Positions 1 through 11,741 of a stretch of 64,000 nucleotides of DNA are shown piece after piece; position 1 is the stretch's first letter, and each line of letters starts with the position of its first letter. The notes under the pieces were generated by a model. The model saw only the letters and a list, made by a program, of their open reading frames with translations. It made no database searches and had not been told where the DNA came from. The translations under genes were made by a program, and so were the position numbers. Location: contig QANZ01015676.1 in assembly GCA_003254925.1 (NCBI GenBank), forward strand, positions 1-64,000. The letters are read 5' to 3'. The DNA is from Chamaecrista fasciculata. Its lineage: Eukaryota > Streptophyta > Magnoliopsida > Fabales > Fabaceae.

Positions 1-40
1 TTAATTTCTTCCGCTGCGCTCCCTCTGTGATTTCCCAACA
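1..40 (+). mobile_element. 3' end of a Copia-type LTR (window edge)
   Basis: The first 40 bases end in CCGCTGCGCT...GATTTCCCAACA, which closely matches the last bases of the solo LTR at 37979-40409. This looks like the right-hand end of another copy of the same LTR family, cut by the window edge. Fossil; whether the rest of it is whole cannot be seen. Confidence 0.65.
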
Positions 41-1557
41 TCATGTGCCAAGGATTTCTTTTGGGAAAGGCAAGCATATTTAAGTGAAGAGGAGGAATTA
101 GAGAAGGATTCACGCATATTTTGGAGGCTGATAGCAGAGAGCATTTCGTGGAGAATTTTGGGAGAAGACCCAGCCGCCATCTTCATTCTACCTTCACCTC
201 TACTAGTTTTTCTTCTTTTCTCTAGCTTTAATTTTGGTTTTGTCATGAAGATTAGAGGCTAGATCTCTAATTTAGCTTGGTTGTATAAAGATTTGGAGAA
301 TATCATGTTTTGAGACTATACTTTGAGATTAATGCAATCTTATTTTCTTTTGAGTTTTGAATCTCTCTAATTTAATTTTATGATTGTCTTGAATGGATGA
401 TATTAGAGGGCCCCTAATTGTATTTCATTTTTGATTAATCTTGTCATCTGGGCTCAAATCTAATTGTTTGATGTTTAGAGTAGTGACACATGCTTTGTTA
501 GTAGAATAGCTTCATTTTTATTTTCAAAGTATGAGAAGGAATCTTTAGTTTAGCTACCACCACTGAGATCTAGTTAAATTAGGCTTAGTTCATCTCTTGC
601 TTTAATTGTTCTTGAACTTGAGAGTCGGTTGCTTAAGAGTTTGAAATAAATGAAGGTATGTCGGTTCCAACTTCTGATTTTTGTGAGATATTGATGGGAT
701 CTGATTTTCTATCAAACTAATGAAACTCAAGGTTATAAGATCTTTTGTCAATGATTAACATGAGAAACTCCATTTCAATATACAACCCGGCTAGATGTTT
801 TTATTGTTGAATTTTCTAAAACCATTTTCTTGCTTTAATTGTTAATTGAATCCTAAAACCAATTTGCTTCTCTTTACTTTAGTTTTTTTCATTATTTAGA
901 ATCATAATTCACAACTCTCTTCACTTTAAGTTTTATTGTTAAATTTAAATTTAAATTTTAGTCATTTTTCCCCGTTGGAATCGACCTTACTTATCACTAT
1001 TTGCAAAATTAAGGAGCACAAAGTAGTAGGATTTAATTTATTGGTTTTGACACCTAATTGGTTTTAATAAGGGAGACTAACGATTGAAAGTTAATGTGGG
1101 AGTTGAAAGTAAATTTAAAATTTGAATTCACACCCAATCAAATTGGTCTTTGTCATTTTATGTGGTGGTTTGGAGAGTAAACTTAAATTTATTCCCTTGC
1201 AGATTGGGCCACATCTGCACAATAGATGAGGGCTAATCTGGGCCTCGTCATGTGTCTATTTGATACAGAGTAGTGAATGTTTTTATAAAAAAATGCCACA
1301 TATGGACATAAGTGATGAAACATTACATTTTGGATTTCTATTGCCCAACCTTTTTTTTTATTTTGGACACTGTTAGTAAAAACCCCAAAATAGTTATCTT
1401 ACAAAAAGTTGTTATAAGGGGAGATCCATTTAGAGTTTCAATGAGAATTGTGGATATCAAATTATCAATGTGCAATCATATCTATTATTTGAATCATCAT
1501 TATATAATTATTAACAGGACTAAGCTTACAAATGTTCTACGCACTCGTTAAGAAGTA
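41..1557. other. Gene-free; degenerate LTR-like sequence, then plain AT-rich DNA
   Basis: No convincing exon was found. Around 960-1060 the phrase GTTGGAATCGACCTTAC, followed by TTGGTTTTGACACC, resembles the U5 tail of Gypsy-type LTRs, so 41-1060 may be an old retroelement remnant in plus orientation (inference, low certainty). Nothing recognisable in 1061-1557; the 79-codon frame at 1312 looks like chance. Confidence 0.3.
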
Positions 1558-1978
1558 CTCCCTTCGGTTTTATATATCTGATGTTTAAGGTAAATACAAA
1601 TAGATTAAGGAAATAATTAGCTCACCTAGAATAAAGAGAAAAATGAGATAAAAAGACTAAATTATCTCTATTGAAAATAATAGAAATACTTGAGAAATGC
1701 TTATTCATTTATGACTCTACTATATTTAATAGGGATAAAATGATAAACAAATAATTAATGCTACCTTGAATTTGTAAAACATCAGATATTTTGAAATAAA
1801 AAAAGTTCTCCAAAATATCAGATATTCAATGCCGGAGGAATTAATAAATGACTTGAAAATATAAAAAATAAAAACAAAATAAAATAATAAGTATTTAATA
1901 TTATGTCTATTTTATTTTNTCAGATATTTTGGAACAAAAAAAATTCTTCAAAACATCAGATATTCAGAACCGGAGGAG
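1558..1978. mobile_element. Stowaway-like MITE (Tc1/mariner), TA target site
   Basis: The ends are CTCCCTTCGGTTTTATATA and, inverted, CTCCTCCGGTTCTGAATA, followed by ATCTGATGTTT on both arms. Each end abuts TA (1556-1557 and 1979-1980), the target duplication of Stowaway/mariner elements. A second, diverged copy of the right terminus lies at about 1787-1844, so the right end is duplicated inside the element. No coding capacity. Confidence 0.75.
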
Positions 1979-2555
1979 TATTTATATAACATGTATAAAA
2001 AAAAAACCTTGAATATTTTAGCGAGCGATAATCTAATTATCTGTGGGAAGGTTGGTTTTGGTTGCTTGATTGGAGTCATATTCTAATGTTTTCTTCAAAG
2101 CGACACATTAATTGGTACATAAAGGAATCTTCTCGTGACAACAAAGAGAACAGCAAAACAAACACGGGTCTCGTCCTGTGCAAAAATCTAATTCTAATCA
2201 TCAAAACCTTGAAAATAATAATAATGTTAATCTAAGTTCAAATAATAATAATAATGCTATTATTTAACCCAAAGACGAAATCAATCATGTTAATAAACGC
2301 AAATATTGCTTACCTCATATAGTCATATATGAACTAATATGTAAAAATATGACTTAAAATAATATAAAAAGAAGCCGTGTGAATTATTTATTTATTTGTA
2401 ATCACTTTTCATTATTTTTCAACTTTTTTAACATTTTATACCGAGTCTCGTTCTTTTTTTAAAAAATTTATATGACATTGCTTAACTAATAACTAGAGAC
2501 TAATCTTCTCAAAAGTAAAAATTATTAAAATAAACTTTATCTTTATCAATAAATC
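1979..2555. other. AT-rich intergenic DNA
   Basis: No exon, RNA gene or clear repeat boundary was seen. It contains short A/T microsatellite-like runs. Confidence 0.4.
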
Positions 2556-3435
2556 TGTTCCGGGAACAGGGGGTTCGTACTTGGAGGTCCAGAGCAACAA
2601 TAGATGAATCACAGAAAAACAACAGATAAACAACAATAAAATATTACCGAAGTAAATAACAACAATTAAACAAGATGAAAGAATAACCCTTGGGAAGTTC
2701 TCGTTAGGGAAGAAGTAAAGCACTAAGAACAAGCACCGGCAAGACAAGAGAACTTAGTGCAAAAGTAAATGGGAGTATGTTCGTAAGAGCTCAAATGGGA
2801 AATCTCTCCGTGTTCAGACTCAGAAAAGTTCAACAACCTTCTTTGGAGGGTGAGGGGGCTATTTATAGGGGTCATTAACAATGACGGTTATTGCCGAAGG
2901 ATGATGCTGAACATGAAGCATCAATAGGGACATGGGGAACATGGTTCCGTGAAATACGGAAAGTGGGCAAATGGAGGAGGTGGGACGTAAGCCGTGGAAG
3001 GTGGGAGAAAGGGAGTGAGGTAACCGTCAGTTCATGGGCTTGATGGAGAGGATGACATGGACACAAGGTAACCGCCAACTCAGAGGAGTTGGCACGGGAG
3101 GGTGACGTGGGGTATCTTGGCAAGCAAGGCGGGAAGGTCTGAGCTCAAAAGAACATCACAGCATTTACTAAAGACTAAGCTCTTACCTTGCTTACTCAAA
3201 GCGATCGTGGTCAAGCACGAAGAAGCCTTTACTTCAATCCTACCAAGCCACATCCTAGAATTATTCCCGGAGAAGGAGGGAGGATGCGTCTCCCTACCTT
3301 CACAACATTCCCTACCTTGTCTAAGTAAGGATGTTGCGGGTGTCACGTGGCCTATGTCAAGCTTACATAAGGTGTCTTGCTCTTGTACACTTAGACATCT
3401 CTTAGACACCTTAGAGGCGTAGCCTTGGAGGCGNT
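2556..3435 (-). mobile_element. Probable solo LTR, minus orientation
   Basis: This block is richer in G and C than its surroundings. Read on the minus strand it has a good TATA box (CTATAAATAG, 2859-2868), then a pyrimidine-rich transcribed-like leader, and it ends with GTTCCCGGAACA at 2556. That is the layout of a retrotransposon LTR (U3, R, U5). The other end is unclear, near an N at 3434, and no target duplication was confirmed. Treat as a fossil. The open frames here are chance. Confidence 0.45.
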
Positions 3436-3482
3436 TGTAAAAAATGGAAGATAAAAAAATATTTTTAATATTAAAAAAAATA

Positions 3483-3862
3483 AAAGCACTCTTTTAGGCC
3501 TTAAACTTTACACCAACTATTTAGTCTCTAATCATTTTTTTTTGCGATCAATCTCATTTCCACTATTTCACATTTTAGTCAATTTTATCGTTTGCTATTA
3601 TTTTAGCCAAATATTAATAACATAATCTACGTGGCTAATTATATGTAATGTAAATTTGATAGAAAGAAATTCAAATTTTATCTCAAATTGAAAAACAAGA
3701 TGAGGTTTGTCGTTACTTTTTTTAAAGAAGTTAGTCAAATAATAAAATTTACCAAATGTGAATCATTGGCAATTAAGTTGACTAAAAAAAAAGAGATTAG
3801 AGACAAAATTGACAATTGATATAAACTTTGGGAATTAAAAATGTGCTTTTGACTTAAAAAAT
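3483..3862. mobile_element. MITE family F1 copy
   Basis: Inverted-repeat element opening AAAAGCACTCTTTTAGGCC and closing with GGGAATTAAAAATGTGCTTTTG. The interior phrases (TCTCTAATC, TTACACCAACT, GATATAAACTTTG) recur in the copies at 4835, 9565, 10985, 11742, 53044 and 55806. Non-coding. Confidence 0.6.
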
Positions 3863-4081
3863 AACACAACTTTGAGATAAATTTAAGTATTTGAAAGAAT
3901 TGAAATTCTCTAATATTATTGTATATTCAGAAATTTATTATATGCATATATATATATCTTATATTATATGGCTCCATCCCTTTTTGGTCGTCCATGTTTA
4001 AAACTATAGTCTATAAATTAAAAATAAGAGAAAATTTACTATTTGGTCTCTCTTTATTTACTAAGTTAACAATTTAGTCCC

Positions 4082-4164
4082 TTATTTATTTTACATACAT
4101 ATTTGCATGCCCGTTAGGGCACGCAAACCCCCTAATATATATATATATATATATGAGCATGCCA
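4082..4164. repeat. (AT)n and short GCATGCC inverted motif after exon 6
   Basis: An (AT)n run at about 4136-4154 is flanked by CATGCCCGTTAGGGCACGC and GCATGCCATTAGG. The motif recalls the ends of the small element at 62680-62849, but no complete element can be delimited. Confidence 0.35.
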
Positions 4165-4189
4165 TTAGGAAGTATGGAGAGTGACTTAC

Positions 4190-7100
4190 AAAATATGAGG
4201 TGGGAGCAAAACCAAATCCACCAAAAAACCCAAGAAGATCGCCAAAGAAAGGGAAGGTCACACCAATGAATAATGTAAAAGCTGCAACAAATTCAACCAA
4301 CTTTAATTTATTTGCCTCACTTTAAGACTTTTTTCCTTGCAGATAATTATTTAATTAAACCACTTTCTTTTGCATTTCATTAATTTATCCCAACCATGAT
4401 ATGCTTGTTTGACTCTGTTTAGATATTTTAACCCAATGACTATAATTTCAGTTCACTGGCAGAACAAGGCGATGCCCAGGCCTAGTAAAACCCATTATTT
4501 TAGGTCATGGCTAAAAATTATTTTAATATTTAAATAGTAACAATTTTTTTTTTTAACTTTCGATTTTATGTAAAAGAATTATTTTATTAAAACAGGAACT
4601 AAGGTTTTTTATTAAAAATTTTATATTGTTATTGTATTTTTCATTCATCCAAACTTTATATTAGCTATTGTTATTATTAATTATAACCAAAAAATTTAAA
4701 AATTGATTTTCTTAAAAAAAAAAAGTTGAATTTAAGAATTGAGTTATTTGGACAAAATAAAAAATTTAAAAAGAAATTTTTTATTTTCAAAATTCAAAAA
4801 AAAATTTATACAATAATTATTATAGGAAGATTTTATGTATTTTAATCACCTCCATAAATTTTTCATCAATTTTTAATTTCATTCTCAATATTTATTTATT
4901 TTTGATTTTATCTTCAAAATTTCATATTTTGATATTTTTTTTAATGACTGATTTTACGTAATTAATGATCTGTAATATGAAATTAATAAAAAAATTTAAA
5001 TCCTAACTTAAATTAAGAAACACGATAAATTTATCGTTAATTTGTTAAAAAAGTTATTTAAGTGATAAAATCCATTAAAATATAAAACTTTGGTGATAAA
5101 ATGGACAATAAACAAACATTATGAACAAGATTGAGAATTAATGTAAAAGTTAGAGATAAAAAAAAAGTATTTTTGCCTATTATCTATATATGTATAGCAT
5201 GGAGGATATAATATGGTTTTTAATATCTGACCTACATAAGAAGATCGAGCAACAAGTCTGAGTGCAAATCCTGGAGGGAAGTTCAATCTCTTCATCATCA
5301 TCCTCTCTAACAGATCAAACACAGGCATAGCATAAACCTGCAATTTACAATCAATATCCATTTTAATAAATTAGCATGATTATAGGCTTTGTATTTCCCC
5401 TTCTAACTTTATTTCTGTAATTCCAATCCAATATATATATATATATATATAATACTCCAAAATGTAATTTTGGTCTATTGCAATCCAACTTTTTACTATT
5501 TTGTTTTTTTTCTTTGTAACTTTAGTCCTACAAACTTTTTTAAAATCACTTTTTAGTCCCAACAATTAAATATAATTATATGATATCTCTCTCGTTTTAA
5601 GTTTTAATGCAACAAGTCTAGAGTTACGTGTTATTATTGACGAATCATTTTTCTATCTAATTAGAATCGTCAGTAAATAAAGTCAAATTGAGTCCGCAAA
5701 TGAGTTTGGAATAAAAAATTAAAACTTCTGAAAATCTTGTAGAACTAAAATTGCAACAAAAGGACTAGATTAGAACCTACCCCAAACAAAAGAGAGCAAA
5801 ATGTAATTTTGGTTTTTAAAGGCCAAAGTGCACTTTTGGTTTCATACCTTTTGCTCAGGTTTCAATTTGGTCTCATACATTTTTTTTTGTTTCACTTTTG
5901 ATCCCATATCTTTGAGTCAAGTGTAGAATTGGTCTCATATATTTTTTGTTACAGATTTAGTTTTATATCTTTGCAAAAAGTTTCACTGTTAGTCTCACAA
6001 TGTAGAATCTTTTGCAAAGATATGAGACTAATTCTGTAACCTGACCAAAAGATATGAGATCAAAAGTGCAACAAAAAATGATACGAGATCAAATTAAGAT
6101 GTGAGCCAAAGATATAAGACCAAAAATACACTTTGACATGATAATAATGTACCTGGTAACTACCAACGACATGAATGAAGACCATCAAATTAGCAGAGGC
6201 AATAAGCCAAGCAGGTCTTTCAAGAGCCATAAGGACATTGTCTTCAACGTCCCTCCCAAAGGTCCAATACCCTATAAGTGCCACTGGGAAATAGCATATG
6301 GCATTGATGATGTAGGCACCAACAGCACCCTTCCACATGGGTACCCTTGAGGGTTTCTCTGGTGTTGAAGGGATAGTGGCCTGAATTTCTAAGGCCACTG
6401 CATGCCCTGCAAATGCAAATGATATCTCACCAAGTGAATTGAACACTCTGAACATCAAATCTGATGTGCTTGTCTTCTTGTATGCATAGCTCACATTCTC
6501 AATTCTTCCTCTGCTCAAGCATGCTACCCATGATATTGTTGAATAGCTGTAAAATCACATTTTCACAATTAACACCAATTATATTGTAGGGCAATGATAC
6601 AGAGCAAAGAAATTCTTAGACATCAAAAGTCCTTTTCTTATCATGAAATTCTCACATACATCAAGTATGACAATCAAGACCCTTACTTAATCTAGGCCAA
6701 AGTGCACTTTTGGTCTCATATATTTTACTCATGTCTCAATTTGGTCCTGTATCTTTTTTTGTTGCACTTTTAATACCATATCTTTTGGTCAAGTGCAGAA
6801 TTAGTCTCATATCTTTACAAAAAGTTCCATCACTAATCCCAAAGATATGGGACCAAAAGTGTAACAAAAAAAAATTATTAGATCAAATTGAGACTTGAAC
6901 GAAGGTTATGAGACCAAAAGTACACTTTAGCCCTAGAACCTACAATTTGTTTTTCTTGTTTCCTAATTACAAGGATAAAAGGTGTCCTAGAATCAATGTT
7001 GATTATATAACTAATACTGTATTACCCATCTGTCCCATGATGTAACTCTGTTTTCAGGTAACTCTGCGACTAATAAAACAAGCAGACAAGCATCTTCCAT

Positions 7101-8432
7101 ACACATTTATACACCCCAAACTGTCCATTCAATCAAAATCTTCTGGGAATCTGTCTTAAACTATTCCTCACATAGTCACATGGGTACTCTTTTCTTTTCA
7201 TTTCTAAGAGAATCTAAGATATTTAATACTGTATGAGTAAGATATATATGATTTCCCGATCCAAACTCAGATATAAACAAGTATCAAATCATTTTTTAAG
7301 GTAAAACCTCAAGATATCTATTGAACATGAGTATTTTAATCATCTTTATCGGAAAGGCAAAAGTATTATTGGTACTTCCAAAGTATAAGGTCAAATTCAG
7401 TTATACCTCCAAAATTTTTTAGAGTCAATTATACCCCTAATGTTTCATACTTAAATATATTTGAGTAGATTGTTCCTCCAAATTGGAAGTATATATAACT
7501 GACTCAAAAAATTTTGAGGGTACAATTGAAATTGACCCCATAAGTATTTTTGCCTATCGGAAAAGCATAGACATATGACAATATGACATGTCCAAAAACA
7601 TACCTTAAAGACATAATGGCTGCTGCTAATGAAACACCAGCAACAGAGTTGAAATTGGGGAGCTGAGAGAGGAAGAAATGGATGGCACCAAAGATGAGAA
7701 TCCAGTAAGATTGCTTGAGCTGTGTGCAATCAGTACAAGCTATCTCCATGAATTTCTTTAGGCACTTCCCTCCTGTCACCATATACACTATGTCACACCC
7801 AACCTGCACAATCAGCTGCTGAGGCAGCACAATCCATGGCCCAAGTTTCGGCCCAAATGCATGTCGGCCCAGATCGATATACCGGTCGAACCGGGTCCCC
7901 GGAACACACTCATGGAGCTGGATCATCTGCCACATTGTGTTCAATGTAAGGCACCATGACAACAACAACATCAACGTCCCTGGTCCCCTGAGATTGGTTA
8001 AATTTTGAAAGCATTTATGTTAAAGTTCACAACTTTTTGTAATGTTAATTACATACTAATAATGTTTTGTGTAAGTGTAAATAGTGTATGTACCATCCTA
8101 GATATGCCATGGCATAAGGCAGGCTTAGAACTCCTGCTCCTATCATGGCTGTGACAGTGTGGAAGGTTGAATACCACCATTTCGCATTCCGAGAAGGACC
8201 CGTCTCCACCCATTTCGGATCCTCCTTTAAATTAACTTCCTGTGATAAAATACTTTCGAGTAAGATCTGAAGTACTTCAGAATAAAGCCTAATTTTTTTT
8301 ATCATTGAAAAATAACATTTATCAAGTAACTCATTCATATACAAGATTTGATTATATATATATATGAGAAAGAGAAAAAGAATGGAATTAATCAATCACC
8401 TTGGAAGGAGGAGAAGAGGAAGCAGAGACCAT
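4190..8432 (-). CDS. LHT: Lysine/histidine transporter-like amino acid permease, C-terminus missing
   Basis: Plasma-membrane proton/amino-acid symporter of the AAAP superfamily, LHT clade (family knowledge). Minus-strand exons with consensus borders and matching phases: 8432-8400, 8239-8094, 7987-7604, 6546-6153, 5337-5232, 4281-4190, giving 385 codons. The ATG at 8430-8432 starts a short Ser-rich tail (MVSASSSPPSK), followed by the family phrases SRNAKWWYSTFHTVTAMIGA, VPQQLIV-like LPQQLIV, LSQLPNFNSVAGVSLAAA, EIQATIPSTPEKPS, PAWLIASAN and FGGFGFAPTSYF. Relatives have about 440 residues; the last 55 or so (final membrane segment and tail) should follow exon 6 but are not found in 1-4189. Either the last intron runs beyond the window, or the gene is truncated; reading on past the donor adds about 34 unrelated residues. 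Five small transposons sit in its introns. Which LHT paralogue it is cannot be told. Confidence 0.9.
4835..5180. mobile_element. MITE family F1 copy in permease intron 5
   Basis: Shares with other F1 copies the phrases TCAATTTTTAATTTCATTCTC and, on the inverted arm, TAATGTAAAAGTTAGAGATAA, with a short AT-rich centre. It lies between exons 6 and 5. Non-coding. Confidence 0.55.
5455..5810. mobile_element. Fold-back element family B copy in permease intron 4
   Basis: Carries ATATCTCTCTCGTTTTAAG and the 'AATGCAACAAGTCTAGAG' / 'TCAAATTGAGTCC' phrases that mark family B (compare 29350-30191). Ends (AATTTTGGTC... and ...GAACTAAAATTGCAAC) are weakly inverted. Confidence 0.45.
5821..6137. mobile_element. 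MITE family F2, next to a splice donor
   Basis: Terminal inverted repeats GGCCAAAGTGCACTTTTGG and its diverged complement ending CACTTTGAC. Inside each arm the unit TTGGTCTCATA(T) recurs about every 30 bp. The element ends 16 bp from the last base of permease exon 4 (6153), almost touching the intron donor. Confidence 0.75.
6695..6932. mobile_element. MITE family F2 copy in permease intron 3
   Basis: Ends GGCCAAAGTGCACTTTTGG and CCAAAAGTACACTTTAGCC. Flanked by CTA on both sides (6692-6694 and 6933-6935), a possible 3-bp target duplication. Same family as 5821-6137 and 45861-46212. Confidence 0.75.
7353..7560. mobile_element. MITE family F3 copy in permease intron 3
   Basis: Ends AGGCAAAAGTATTATTGGTA and, inverted, TAGGCAAAAATACTTATGGG. 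Arms carry TCAGTTATACCTCCAAA and its complement. A larger copy is at 9201-9564. Confidence 0.65.
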
Positions 8433-8561
8433 TTTTGGTGAGAGAAAGTGGGAGAAAGCAGAAAAACTATAATTATAAGAAGCAAAACCTGAACTGAAGC
8501 CCCTTGAATTTTGGAGTGAAGTGGAGAAAGAGGTTATAATTGAAGTGTGTGGCTCTTGATG

Positions 8562-8570
8562 TATATAAAA
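8562..8570 (-). promoter_or_regulatory. Candidate TATA box of the permease gene
   Basis: Minus strand TTTTTATATAC, about 135 bp upstream of the ATG at 8432. The leader between them is pyrimidine-rich and has no upstream ATG in a good context that I noticed. Confidence 0.35.
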
Positions 8571-8579
8571 AATTTAATG

Positions 8580-9200
8580 TTATGTATGTATGAATGATGT
8601 AATGATGATGAACATGAGTGTCCCTACCTACCACCTAGTGGTGTTCAATTGCCAAATGTTTAAATGCTTTTGCTGGTTAGTGGATTGGGAATTAATGTGT
8701 GAGTGATGAGTGAGTTAAGGAAAAAGAGAGAGATGCTTTCAAAGTTGAAAGAATTTACAAGATTTGATTGGGGAACACATAGAATTCTTTCATGTGTTTG
8801 TGTGTGTGGCTAGATGAGGTAAACCCACTAATTAATCCTCACTGTGTAATGGGGTTATGTGAGAATGAAGATTTCCATATGAATGTACCTGCTTCAAATT
8901 CTGACCACCTTCAATGTAGGAAACTTGCAGCATCTTCACTTTTAAAATTATATATATTTTTATCTTCTTTTATGTATTTTTCTTTTTGCTAAAAGAGAGA
9001 TTTATGGAATCATCTGAAGTTGGAAACATCACTTTGATTGATTTGGTGGCGTTTCAGCTTCAGAGGAATTTCTTCCCATTTCTTCAGTGTGGTAAGCAAA
9101 CTAACTGGTCTCTCTTGCCAGTTAGATCTGTTCATGGGAGAATATTTACTCAACTTTAAAGAATATTTGGGGTAAAGGTACTTTTTCTTTTTAAAATTTT
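8580..9200. other. Permease upstream region, no gene
   Basis: Promoter-side DNA of the permease. No exon recognised on either strand. Confidence 0.4.
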
Positions 9201-9564
9201 AGGCAAAATAATTCTTGGTACTCCAAAAGTATGTAGTCATTTTTAGTTATACCTCTAAATTTATTTTTTTGGTCAATTGTACCCCAAAGTATAGGGTCAA
9301 TTTCAGTTATACCTCTAAAGTTTTTTTTAGTCAATTATACTTTCAATTTTTTTCTTTTTTGTGTCAATTGTACTCCCAAATTGAGGGGGTATTTGGGGAT
9401 ACAACTAATTCAAATGTGAAACATTGGGTATAACTGACTAAAAACAACTTTAGGGTCATAATTGAAACTCACTCCACACTTTAGGGTACAACTGACCAAA
9501 AAAACTTTAAAAGTATAACTGAAAATGACAGCATACTTTGGGGGTACCAATTATATTTTTTCCT
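9201..9564. mobile_element. MITE family F3 copy
   Basis: Inverted ends AGGCAAAATAATTCTTGGTA and TTGGGGGTACCAATTATATT...TCCT. The arm motif TTTAGTTATACCTCTAAA is iterated two to three times per arm. Non-coding. Confidence 0.65.
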
Positions 9565-9912
9565 AAATTTTATCTCAATTTTCAATTTCATCCTCAATAT
9601 TTGTTTACTGTCTATATTATCTCCACAATTTCACATTTTAGTTGATTTTATTCTTTGATTAATTTTTTCAATAAATTAACGACAAATATCGTGTTTTTAA
9701 ATCTGAGTTAAGATCTAAGTTTATATTTCTATCAAATTTACATTACATTTCATTAGCTACATAAAATTTGTCGTTAATATTTGTCTAAATTTAAAGCAAA
9801 TGATAAAATCAATCAAAATATGAAAAGTTTAGAGACAAAATTGATAGTAAGATACATTAGGACAAAATAAAAAATTGATGTAAAATTTGAGGATTAAAAT
9901 GGTATTTTTACC
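9565..9912. mobile_element. MITE family F1 copy
   Basis: Begins with TTTTATCTCAATTTTCAATT and ends with TTGAGGATTAAAATGGTATT. Directly abuts the F3 copy, so one inserted beside or into the other. Confidence 0.55.
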
Positions 9913-10237
9913 TCGTTTTTGTTCTCAAACTATTGTTAGTAATTAGAAGCTCTTGAGGTATGGGAAGATCACTTTTTAGTTTTTAATTTAAGAATCAATT
10001 GAATCGCAAACATTTTGACTAAAATATTATGGTTTTTGTTCTTGGAGAATAAACAACTTTTCAATTTAATTATTCTTCTCATGTTTTTAAAATAATTTTA
10101 TTCTCCAATTACTTTTTCTGAATATTTTCCCTCTTTTAAAGATTTCAAAATAATAAAAAAAAAATTAGTCTACATGATTTGAATTAATGAGAGATTAAAA
10201 TAATTTTAAAATTATAGTGAATTAATTAGTCACCATC

Positions 10238-10600
10238 TATGAAGTACGGGTATTTCAAAAATGGTGTCGTACCCGTATTGGATACGTATTCGTACTCGTA
10301 TTCTATGAATATGAATATTGTTGGGTACTTTTAAAATATTATAAAACAAAACTTTTTATAAATTTTCTCTTGTAAAATATCATTGTATTTTTATCTTATT
10401 TTATTTTTGTTATGTTAAAATTTTATTTTCTTTAAATTAATAAATAAAACATTGATACTTTATAAGAAAAATCATATAAATTTATACTTTATATTTTTTA
10501 TCTAAATTAATATTGTCGTAGTTGTACTCCATAATTTTTAAAATTAACTATATTTCGTACCCGTACCTATATCATACAAATACCTATACCCGTTCAAGTG
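10238..10600. mobile_element. Possible hAT-like MITE with GTACGGGTA ends
   Basis: Left side has TACGGGTATTTC and GTCGTACCCGTATTGG; right side has CGTACCCGTACC and TATACCCGTTC. The ends are imperfect inverted repeats around an AT-rich core. No target duplication was confirmed. Confidence 0.4.
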
Positions 10601-10984
10601 CAACCTAGGTTACCATTTGTGAGAGATGGGAAAATGACATTATTTTGCTTATTGTTTTGAAAACATACATTCTCTTTTCGTAAATTTAAATTTATTGTTA
10701 TTTTTATTTTTATATCAATAATAAATTGATTAAATTTATAATGTAAATACAAAATAAAAATATTTACAAAAGAAAGTTAAATTTAAGCTTTCTTATTAGT
10801 TACAATATATGTTATTAAAGAAACTAATAATATTATCATAAAAAACATTTTTATCACTTTATAATTTTAAGAGAATTTATGCACATATATATGTACAATT
10901 TCATTATTACTTAGAAAAAAATAACATCCCCAACAATTTTAAAAGATTGAAATGAAAAATTCGACACCTCCAAAGAGAGATTAA

Positions 10985-11367
10985 AAAAAGGCAAAAGCAC
11001 TCTTTTGGTCCCCAACATTTACATCAATTATTAATTTTATTTTCAATTTTCTTTTATAATTAATTTCATCTCCAATGTTTTACATATTGATCAGTTTTAT
11101 CCTTTAACTAATTTCTTTCATCAAATTAATGAAGACTTCATTTTGTTTTCAATCTAATTTAGAATTTTAGTTACTTTTTCTATTAATTTTGCATTATTTG
11201 TATTAGTTACTTAGACTATATTATTAATATTTGGCTAAAGTAAAAGCAAATAATAAAATTGACCAAAATGTGTAACATTTGGGATAAAATCGATCGCAAA
11301 AAAATTTAAAAATAAAATTAACAGTTAGTGTAAAATTTGAGGACCAAAATGGTGTTTTTCCCTAAAA
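10985..11367. mobile_element. MITE family F1, the clearest copy
   Basis: Ends AAAAGCACTCTTTTGGTCCC and GGACCAAAATGGTGTTTTTC are inverted repeats. The interior repeats TTTACATCAATTATTAATTT and its complement. Use this copy as the reference for F1. Confidence 0.7.
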
Positions 11368-11741
11368 AAATTGGTTCTAAATATTTCATATTATTATTAT
11401 TATTATTATTGAAAATGACCTAACCAATTAAATGATGTGAACATTTAGAGGGATGATGAAAGGGATGTAGTACTCTCTTTTCTAATCATTACAATTGTGG
11501 ACTGTGGCTTTAGTGTGAAAGAAGGCATTTGTTTTAGAGTTCATGATTAAAGTTTATGGCATACTCTTGCCATTGAATTAAGTTGGTGGGTGGTCACTCT
11601 AATATCTAATCTCTAATCACTAGTTAATTTTTCTCTTTGAATATACTAATTGGTTCAAACTATATATATAGTACTGTACACCAGTGTCATTAAACATACC
11701 ACAAAAAATGTGTATATTTGTTTATGAGTAAATTAATTATT

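Noticed and set aside
3080-3422. Overlapping frames of 109 and 106 codons on opposite strands
   Set aside because: They lie in a probable LTR; no domain on either strand, and the overlap is a by-product of the higher GC content.
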